From: an uncultured Treponema sp.
GTDB taxonomy: Bacteria > Spirochaetota > Spirochaetia > Treponematales > Treponemataceae
Assembly: GCA_946611835.1 (NCBI GenBank)
Contig: CAMOEE010000023.1
Span: 1 to 17,959 of the forward strand
Length of the DNA: 17,959 bases
Reading direction: 5' to 3'
Shown: positions 7,274 to 14,500 of the stretch, one piece after another
Layout: each line of letters opens with the position of its first letter
How positions within the stretch are numbered: position 1 is the first letter of the stretch
Program-made: the position numbers and the translations under genes
The notes under the pieces: model-generated
The model's database searches: none
Seen by the model: only the letters and a program-made list of their open reading frames with translations
What the model was told of the DNA's origin: nothing

Positions 7274-9331
7274 TTACTTCAAGTACACCATCAATAACAT
7301 TATATCCGAATTGCGGATTCCTGAAATTCGGCTTGCCTGCCCCAGAGTGAGCGGGCGGACGGCCTCAAGCTTCTGCCGGCTTTCACCTGAGAGGGCCGGG
7401 ATTTTTGAGTAGTCGAAATCGGCCGGGATATGGAAATGCTCCATTTTGTGCATTTTGGCCACCCTGGCATCCTGCTTTTCGATGTAGTACTTGTATTTTG
7501 CGTCTTCCTGGGCAATTTCCCAAACGATTGGGCTGAATCCAGGATTTTCGGCTTTGGCATCTTTTAGCAAAAGTTCCGTGGCTTCCTCAACCTGTTCGTA
7601 CTTGAGCTTTGTCGCATTAAACTGAGCCTCGCTTTTGATTCCGACCTTGAATGCCTTTTCGGAAAGACGGCGGTCGGCCGTGTCGTGGCGCAGTTTTAAG
7701 CGGTATTCTGCCCTGGCCGTGAACATGCGGTAAGGCTCTTTTGTTCCCAAAGTTACAAGGTCATCAATCAGAACGCCGATGTAGGCTTCGTCCCGGCCCA
7801 AAATAAGTGGTTCCCAGTCCGGGATCGTGTGAAAATTTTCCTTTCCCTGTTCTTTCTGGAAATTTTCAAGAAGAGTGTTCACAGCGTGAGTTTCTTTTTC
7901 GGAAATTTCTGCAAAATGCCTGATTTCTTCGAGGGTAAAGTGTGATTTGAAGGCGAAGGCTTTTGGTTCGGCACTGGCAGGAACCTGTCCCATTCCAGAG
8001 TGAGAGGGACACAAGTCCCCGCAAAGCTCCTTATGAGCACGGGCGTAAAGGGCGGCGTTGATTCCGGCGACCAGGCCCTGTCCTGCCGCCTCTTCGTAGC
8101 CAGAGGTTCCGTTAATCTGACCGGCGTTAAAAAGTCCCGCCACCCTTTTTGTCTCCAGTGAAGGGAAAAGCTGGGTCGGCTCAACATAATCATATTCTAC
8201 GGCGTAACCAGGGCGGGCAACATGGCAGTTCTCAAAGCCCGGAAGTGTGCGCAGAAAAGAATCCTGAACTTCTTCAGGCAGGCTCGAAGAAAGACCGTTG
8301 AGGTAAATTTCGTCTGTGGCAAGGCTTTCCGGCTCCACGAAAAGCTGGTGCCTCTCCCTTTCTGCGAACCGCATTACCTTGTCTTCGATTGAAGGGCAGT
8401 AGCGGGGACCGATTCCGTGGATTTTGCCAGAATACAAGGGCGAGCGGCCGATGTTTTCCCGGATAATTTCATGGGTCTTTGCGTTGGTGTAAACCAGGTG
8501 GCAGGGAACCTGTGGGCGGTCAACGCTTTCGTTTTCAAATGAGAAAGGAACGATTGTCTCGTCTCCGGCCTGAATCTCAAGCTGAGAGAAGTCGATTGTG
8601 TGACGCAGGATTCGCGGGGGGGTGCCTGTCTTCAGGCGGCCTGTCGTAAAGCCCAGCCGGTTTAGGCTCTGTGTGAGCCCGAAAGCCGCCTGCTCTCCAA
8701 TGCGGCCGCAGGGAGCGTCATATTCGCCGATAAAGATTCGGCCTCCTAAAAAAGTGCCTGTCGTAAGGACGACCGAGCGGACTGGAATCAATCTTCCCCG
8801 CTCAGTGACGAGGGCCGTGAGTTTCTGCCTTTTGCCGGATTTTGCGGCTTCTGAAAGAATGTCTTTTTCTGTGAATTCGCCCGGAATCTGGCCTGACTGG
8901 GAACTTTCTGCCGGGGGAAGGGGAGTGTCGCTTTCGGTTGTGAGCAAATCAACGACAGTGTCCATTAATGTGTAAAGGTTTGGCGTTGTCTCGACTGTCT
9001 GTCGGGCAAGGCTTGAATAAAGGAGCTTGTCTGCCTGACTTCGTGGAGCCTGAACCGCAGGACCACGGCTTTTGTTGAGCATCCTGAACTGAATCATAGA
9101 TTTGTCGATGAGCTTACCCATTTCGCCGCCAAGAGCGTCAATTTCCCGGACGATGTTTCCCTTTGCGATACCGCCTATTGAAGGGTTGCAGCTCATTCGT
9201 GCGATTGAGTCAATTGTCTGAGTAATAAGAAGGGTTTTGAGTCCCATTCGTGCTGATGCAAGGGCAGCCTCGATTCCGGCATGTCCACCGCCAACGACAG
9301 CTACATCATAAAAATCATAAAATCCAGCCAT
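7274..9331 (-). CDS. mnmG: tRNA uridine 5-carboxymethylaminomethyl modification enzyme MnmG (GidA)
   Basis: FAD enzyme that works with MnmE to modify U34 in the wobble position of certain tRNAs. With the ATG at 9331 the protein has 685 aa. It shows the dinucleotide motif GGGHAG (14-19), SCNPSIGG with C48, RPQVPCHLVYTN with C277, and NGTSGYEEAAGQGL (407-420). It ends with the family tail DFDYSKIP...RPLTLGQASRISG...LLMVYLK. It is longer than the usual roughly 630 aa because of an insertion of about 35 residues near 132-168 and one of about 70 near 433-505, just before EPLILGRDEAYIG. The frame stays open upstream to 9589, but that extension is a translation of tandem repeat DNA. A TATAAT box ends 9 nt before the ATG and no Shine-Dalgarno is seen. 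Confidence 0.96.
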   Translation of the reverse strand: MAGFYDFYDVAVVGGGHAGIEAALASARMGLKTLLITQTIDSIARMSCNPSIGGIAKGNIVREIDALGGEMGKLIDKSMIQFRMLNKSRGPAVQAPRSQADKLLYSSLARQTVETTPNLYTLMDTVVDLLTTESDTPLPPAESSQSGQIPGEFTEKDILSEAAKSGKRQKLTALVTERGRLIPVRSVVLTTGTFLGGRIFIGEYDAPCGRIGEQAAFGLTQSLNRLGFTTGRLKTGTPPRILRHTIDFSQLEIQAGDETIVPFSFENESVDRPQVPCHLVYTNAKTHEIIRENIGRSPLYSGKIHGIGPRYCPSIEDKVMRFAERERHQLFVEPESLATDEIYLNGLSSSLPEEVQDSFLRTLPGFENCHVARPGYAVEYDYVEPTQLFPSLETKRVAGLFNAGQINGTSGYEEAAGQGLVAGINAALYARAHKELCGDLCPSHSGMGQVPASAEPKAFAFKSHFTLEEIRHFAEISEKETHAVNTLLENFQKEQGKENFHTIPDWEPLILGRDEAYIGVLIDDLVTLGTKEPYRMFTARAEYRLKLRHDTADRRLSEKAFKVGIKSEAQFNATKLKYEQVEEATELLLKDAKAENPGFSPIVWEIAQEDAKYKYYIEKQDARVAKMHKMEHFHIPADFDYSKIPALSGESRQKLEAVRPLTLGQASRISGIRNSDIMLLMVYLK

Positions 9332-9340
9332 AGTGAGAAG

Positions 9341-9346
9341 ATTATA
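9341..9346 (-). promoter_or_regulatory. -10 box of mnmG
   Basis: A perfect TATAAT on the minus strand ends 9 nt before the ATG. A possible -35, TTTTCA, lies 17 nt upstream at 9364-9369, inside the first repeat unit of the neighbouring array. The spacer contains a run of eight T (A8 at 9350-9357 on the + strand). Confidence 0.55.
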
Positions 9347-9363
9347 GTGAAAAAAAAGAAAAG

Positions 9364-9449
9364 TGAAAATGGAAAACTGAAAGATGAAAACGGAAAACTG
9401 AAAGTTGAAAACGGAAAACTGAAAGATGAAAGATGAAAGTTGAAAACGG
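9364..9449 (+). repeat. Heptamer tandem array with 21-bp higher-order period
   Basis: Twelve consecutive 7-bp units occupy 9364-9447. Three 21-bp blocks (9364-9384, 9385-9405, 9406-9426) each consist of TGAAAAY, GGAAAAC and TGAAAGW. They are followed by TGAAAGA, TGAAAGT and TGAAAAC. It lies just upstream of the mnmG promoter in the divergent gap. Confidence 0.85.
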
Positions 9450-9460
9450 CCGAGCCATGT

Positions 9461-9504
9461 TGTCCTCCGTGTCATCCATGTCCTCCTTGCCTCTGTGTAC
9501 TCTG
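9461..9504 (+). repeat. Degenerate 9-bp tandem repeats
   Basis: Five adjacent units read TGTCCTCCG, TGTCATCCA, TGTCCTCCT, TGCCTCTG (8 bp) and TGTACTCTG. They lie between the heptamer array and the promoter of the SH3-like lipoprotein gene. Confidence 0.55.
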
Positions 9505-9518
9505 TGAGAAATTTTCTA

Positions 9519-9524
9519 TATAAT
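9519..9524 (+). promoter_or_regulatory. -10 box of the SH3-like lipoprotein gene, leaderless configuration
   Basis: A perfect TATAAT is followed by AACGCT and the ATG at 9531, again a 6-nt spacing with no Shine-Dalgarno. No good -35 was recognised 16-18 nt upstream. Confidence 0.55.
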
Positions 9525-9530
9525 AACGCT

Positions 9531-10895
9531 ATGTCTTTACGAAAAATCTTTCTTCTGATTACAGTATCCCTCTTTGTGGGGCTTTTCACTTCTTGCGGTA
9601 AAAATCTTGGCTACAGCGTGCTTTTGTGGAGTAATTCCGAGCATGAGATTATGGATGGCACTCTTTTGAAGGTTCATATCCGCTCCAACATTTCTCAGGT
9701 TTATGTCGTTTCGATTCCTGGCAGCAAGGAAAAATTCGAGATTCCCCTCTGGCAGGCAACTGAGCCTGAAAGCAAAAGCAAGGCCCTTCGTCAGCAGAAA
9801 AGGTTTTCTGAATTCGAGCACACTTATGCCAGCGTAAAACTCGACGGCCTTCCAATCCGCTCGGATGCCGTGAACACTTCAAAACAGGTTTACCGCTTGC
9901 GGGAGGGCGAAATTATCCGCTGTCTCTATCGCGGTTCAGGAGCCGCCGTAACCAACGGTAAAGGCAATATGGAAGGTGAGTGGCTTCGTGTCCTCACCGG
10001 AACCGGTACAATCGGCTGGTGCTTCTCGCATAATCTCTCGCTTTTTCAAACGGAAGCTTTCGATGTGGCGAGCGTAAAACAAGATTCTCCTGTCGCAAAA
10101 GAAGATTCCCGGGACAAGTCAAAGAATGACTCGGCGATTATCCGTGCCCTCCTTGCAAAAAAATGGTATCCGGAGAGCTTTGCAAACATGATTAAGGTCG
10201 GCCGAATCGATGTTAACCGCATGAACCCTAATCTTGGTTTCTCTTTCGGAATCAATATCGAAGAAAACTCTGAGTCTGCTTTTGCAGGAACTGCCGTTCT
10301 CAACACCGAAAATACGGTGGCTTCGTGGACTTACACTGACATCGTAAAAAAAGCCGAAAAGGAATATGAATTCAAGGGAGCTAATCTCAAGATGTCTGTC
10401 CGCGGGGCCGGCTCAGACACAATGATCCTTCAGTTCATGGAAAAGGGCAGGACAAAAAATGAAACCCTGGTTGCTCTAAATGACAATATCGAGGAACTGA
10501 TTGACAGGGAACTTGAACGGCGACAGAACGAGCTGAAGAGAATCGCAAAGGCAGGTCCTGTTTTCCAAAGCTCGAATTACGGCACCATAAAATTCAACAA
10601 CGAGAATTCCGTGACATGGAGCAATTACAGACTTTTGCAGCCCGGCATAATCTCAAACAAAGCTCTTGGTTCTGTCACGGTCACTCTGGACTATTTTATC
10701 GCTGGCTCCCTCAAATCTTCTTATGACGGCGTAATCACAATGCACTTTATGGGCATGGAAGACGGCGTAAACTTCCTTTACAAGCTCACTGACAAAGGCC
10801 TGCGCCTGGAAGACGCTTCAAAGGCCCCGGTTAAGGACGGCGTGGTGACAGCCCGCAGCGCAAGCCCGATGATTTTGTTTTTCGAGAAAAAATAG
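9531..10895 (+). CDS. Lipoprotein with SH3-like domain
   Basis: Predicted 454-aa membrane-anchored lipoprotein of unknown specific role. The signal peptide is basic (SLRK), then hydrophobic, and ends in a lipobox LFTSC with Cys22. A segment around residues 90-170 (ASVKLDGLPIRSDAV, later EGEWLRVLTGTGTIGWCFS) has the pattern of a bacterial SH3 (SH3b) domain, often used for cell-wall or envelope binding. The rest is a mixed strand-rich domain ending in a hydrophobic MILFF and a KK tail. A GTG at 9495 is in frame, but the ATG at 9531 is preferred: it begins the signal peptide directly, and a -10 box (9519-9524) would lie inside the longer version. The next gene has its own promoter. Confidence 0.85.
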   Translation: MSLRKIFLLITVSLFVGLFTSCGKNLGYSVLLWSNSEHEIMDGTLLKVHIRSNISQVYVVSIPGSKEKFEIPLWQATEPESKSKALRQQKRFSEFEHTYASVKLDGLPIRSDAVNTSKQVYRLREGEIIRCLYRGSGAAVTNGKGNMEGEWLRVLTGTGTIGWCFSHNLSLFQTEAFDVASVKQDSPVAKEDSRDKSKNDSAIIRALLAKKWYPESFANMIKVGRIDVNRMNPNLGFSFGINIEENSESAFAGTAVLNTENTVASWTYTDIVKKAEKEYEFKGANLKMSVRGAGSDTMILQFMEKGRTKNETLVALNDNIEELIDRELERRQNELKRIAKAGPVFQSSNYGTIKFNNENSVTWSNYRLLQPGIISNKALGSVTVTLDYFIAGSLKSSYDGVITMHFMGMEDGVNFLYKLTDKGLRLEDASKAPVKDGVVTARSASPMILFFEKK

Positions 10896-10897
10896 CA

Positions 10898-10935
10898 TTG
10901 AAAATTATTTTTATGCGTTATAATAAAATGAGGAG
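10898..10935 (+). promoter_or_regulatory. Promoter and ribosome site of the lipoprotein operon
   Basis: TTGAAA (10898-10903) and TATAAT (10919-10924) are separated by 15 nt, shorter than ideal. AGGAG at 10931-10935 sits 5 nt before the ATG at 10941, so the ribosome site would lie near the very 5' end of the mRNA. Confidence 0.5.
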
Positions 10936-10940
10936 TTTAT

Positions 10941-11592
10941 ATGAAAAAAGTCAGAGTCAATTTTTTAGCCGGCATTTTTAAATACCTTCTTGTAACTACT
11001 ATACTTTTGATAGGGGGGGGGCGGCTGTTCACAATTTGAATCAGGTGGCACAGGTTCGGTCATATTCCGTGCGGCTGTCGGTACAGAAGAAGGCCTTGTC
11101 TGCGACCTTTCCCTTAAAGGCGGATTCGAGGCCGAACAAACTTTCACTGTAAAAGACGGCACAAGCCTTACTTTTGACAATATCCCAGTAGGTGCAGAAA
11201 TCTGGGCTGAGGCCGTCGCATACACTATCGATTCTGCGTCTTCTGAAAAAACTATTCTTTATCGTGGCAAATCAGACAAAATCATCATAAAGGAAGGGGA
11301 GAATCCACTTTCCCTGACACTAAAAAAACTTTACCAGCAGAAAATAAATGTCACCGTCATAAGTGCAGATGACGGAATCGAACTTACTCAGACAGAAGAA
11401 GACTCAAAAATTACCTTCACAGCAAAAACAGACAGTTCTCAATCATTCATCTGGAGCATTGACGGCGAAGTTCAGCCGGAGACAAGCGGCACATTTGTCC
11501 TTGTAACAAGCGGACTGAGCGAAGGAACATACATAATCGAAGTTGTAAGTGGCAGTCAATCTGCGGCTGTAGCCGTAAAAATCGGGGAGTAG
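10941..11592 (+). CDS. Poly-G-interrupted lipoprotein gene, OFF allele as sequenced (probably phase-variable)
   Basis: ATG 10941 (AGGAG 5 nt upstream) starts a typical signal peptide, MKKVRVNF...LLVTTILLI, but after nine G (11013-11021) the frame runs into TGA at 11037-11039, giving a 32-aa product. The adjacent frame is open from the tract to TAG 11590-11592 and contains no ATG, GTG or TTG. With 8 or 11 G the two halves join, giving a lipoprotein of about 216 aa (8 G) with Cys29 right after a Gly run. The mature part begins CSQFESGGTGSVIFR, has a strand-rich N-domain (about 30-125) and a C-terminal Ig-like domain (FIWSIDGEVQ...GLSEGTYIIEVVSG) shared with the end of the gene at 15651. The next gene starts 3 nt after the stop. 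A fixed frameshift or a sequencing error in the homopolymer is the alternative. Confidence 0.75.
11013..11021 (+). repeat. G9 homopolymer tract in a lipoprotein signal peptide
   Basis: Nine consecutive G lie between the hydrophobic core (ILLI) and the lipoprotein Cys codon TGT (11026-11028). This is the longest G run seen in the window. The length sets the reading frame of the downstream 188 codons. Confidence 0.9.
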
Positions 11593-11595
11593 AAA

Positions 11596-14500
11596 ATGAA
11601 AAATCTTAAAAAAAATGCATTTAGTCTTTTGGCGGGGCTTTTCCTGCTTTTTTCATGTGATGATTTTACGGAAGACACTGCCGGCGAAAACTCTGTCCTG
11701 CCCAACGACGGAAGAGCTTATATTTGCGTAAGGGAAGCAGGCTCTTCAAAATCTGTGAGAACGGCACTTCCTTCATTTTCCGAAGACGGCATTGCTGATT
11801 TTACATTCACAATCAAAGGAAAAAAGACCAGTGATAGCGGCCCGGAAGAAGTCCTTGGCTCTTTCGACACTCTTTCTGACCTTAAAGGCGCAACAATCGC
11901 CCTTGAGTCTGGTACATGGAACTTCACCCTCACGGCAGAAAAAGACGGAACTGTGCTTAGCGGAAAACTTGAAAACAAAGAAATTTCTGCAGCCTCTAAT
12001 CCCAATCAGCTTTCATTCGAGCTTTCATGGGATAAAAGTACGCTAGAAGGCGAGGGAAGCCTGTCATTCTCATTAGATTTTTCAAAGGCTTCCAATTCCA
12101 CTTCCGTTCAGTGTGCGACTGGCCAGCTTTTGAAGTACGACAGCGAGTCAGGTTCAGAGACAGAGTTGCCGGATTATCCCGAAACAGAACTTTCAATACT
12201 TGACGCAGATGATAAGCCTTTATTCAAGGCTGTCTACGAACTGAGCGCCATCGATGCCGGAAATTACAGAATCAAAATCCGCCTTTACGCAGATTCAGAA
12301 AAAAAGAATCTGATTATCACCTGGCCGGAGCTGGCAATCATTACAGGCGGTCAGAAAAGCTCTGCAAGCCGTGAATGCAACAGCCTCAACGAAGTCTATT
12401 CAATCACATACAACAATCCACTCGCAGCTGTCCCCGTAGACGGCTCAAGCCTGCAGGAAGCCTACACCCGTTATTCAGGCGATATTGTCCTCCATGACCT
12501 GGAAAAGGAAGGCTATACCTTTGAAGGCTGGTTCGACAATGAAGATTGCAGCGGAGAGGCGCTTGAGGTCATTGCTGGCGGAAGCACGGGGGATAAGATT
12601 CTTTGGGCTAAGCTGCTGATACCAGATATATATGTCTCAGCTTCAGCTACGGAAGATGGTGTAGGAAGTGAAGCACACCCATTCAAGGACCTTAATTCCG
12701 CCCTTGAATTAATTTCAGATTCAAACACCGATTACACAATTCACATTGATGGTGAGATTACAGGTTCACAGAAAATCGCTTCAAATAATTCCAGCAGCGA
12801 CATCAAGGCAAAAACTATCACTCTTTGCGGAATTGATGAAAATGCAAAGCTTGTCGGCAACGAGACTTCATCTGTCCTTACAATCAGTACAGCAGTTCCT
12901 GTTATAATCAAAAATCTTACAATTACTGGTGGACATGGCTCCAGCGATAATCAGGGAACAAAAGGCGGTGGTCTTTTGGTTGAAGGCTACTCTGAGTGGG
13001 CTGACACATCTGCAACTGTCACGATTGAAGATGGCGTAAAAATTACAGGCAACAAGGCTGAATATGGTGCAGGTGTCTACCTTGCGGCAGGAACGCTTTA
13101 TATGAACGGCGGTGAGATTTCTGAAAATACTGCGACAGGAGATTCTGGAAGCTGGGGTGGCGGTGTATATGTCGGCTCAGATGCAGTTAGTGCAAAATTC
13201 ATTATGAGCGGTGGCCTCATCGCTGGTAATAAAGCACTTTCTACAGCTTCTTTTTATAATGCTGCGGGCGGTGGCGTTTACATCAACAGCGAATCTGCAA
13301 TGTATATGAGCGGAAATGCAGTAATTGGTAACAAAGATGCTGAAGAAACTGCTACGAGCTCAGAATCCTCAAATACTGCAAATGTCGGTGGCGGCATTTA
13401 TGTTTCAGGCAGCAATGCTAATTTGTATCTCGGATATTCATATGAAGATGACGCACTTGTTGAAAAAGAACTTGGCGGAGGCATTTACTACAACTGGGCA
13501 AGCAGTACTGAAAGTTATTCTACGGATCCTCATGGTTCTGCTGGTGGTGTATACCTTGCTTCTGGTAGTAATTCGGCTCATGGAAGTCTTTATATGAAAA
13601 GCGGAAACATAACCTATAACGCTGCTGAGCGCTATGGTGGTGGCCTTTATTCAAATGAAGGAACATTCGAAATGGGCGGCGGAATCGTAAGTGCTAATAC
13701 TGCTCAAACTTATGGAAGTGGTCTTTATGCTAATGACGGAACATTCAGCATGAGCGGAAGTGCAATTATTTCTGTCGAAAACGATGTCTACCTTAGTGAC
13801 TGCATAATTACTATTACAGGCGAACTCACTGGAACAAGTCCTGTAGCGACAATCACACCAGACACTTACACCGCGGAAACAACAATCCTTGAAGTTTCAT
13901 CCGATGCTGGGACAACGCTTGCGGCGGAATACGAAAAGTTTGCGATTATTCCACTGGATGATGATAATACTTTGACTGTCTGGAATCTTACATCTGAAGG
14001 AATACTTAACAAGTTGGATAGTATTTCTTCAGAAGATGAACTCAGGCTTGCAGCGTCATTACTCACGAATGGAAAAACTGTTGAACTTGATGTTACGGGT
14101 AATATCCAGATTTCTAAGAATTTCGCTGTTCCTGAAGGTGCAATTCTTAAGCTTAACCGTGCCAGCGATTATAAAGATGTTCTCATCGCTCCTTATGATG
14201 ATATTGTAATCGGTTCTGAAACAAGTGGAAAATTGATTCTTGATGGAGGATATGATGGAACAGACAGTGGAATTAGTTCTGAAGGACCTCTTGCAGGCGG
14301 GTTTACTGGTGCTGTTTATTATAATGTTATCTTCCAGAATAATTTTAACAAAGGAAGTACAGAAGCCGGGCTTCCTTATGGCTACTCTGGAAGGGGTGGT
14401 GCAGTTTCTGCATGGAATTCTACCAGTGGAAGTGCAAAAAATCTTCGGATGTATAATTGTACGATAAATAATTGTAAGGCTTTGTATGGCGGAGCATTAT

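Noticed and set aside
9364..9504. CRISPR array in the mnmG-lipoprotein gap
   Set aside because: Units are 7 and 9 bp and contiguous, without unique spacers.
9495..9530. GTG at 9495 as start of the SH3-like lipoprotein
   Set aside because: It would place the TATAAT box inside the coding region and put a non-signal extension before a textbook signal peptide starting at 9531.
9332..9589. Upstream extension of mnmG giving 771 aa
   Set aside because: The extension translates the heptamer array into FQFS-type repeats. The MnmG family begins at MAGFYDFYDVAVVGGG, and a -10 box lies between.
10965..11225. 86-codon minus-strand frame across the poly-G gene
   Set aside because: No start context or domain. 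The plus-strand frame has a signal peptide, a shared Ig-like domain and operon spacing.
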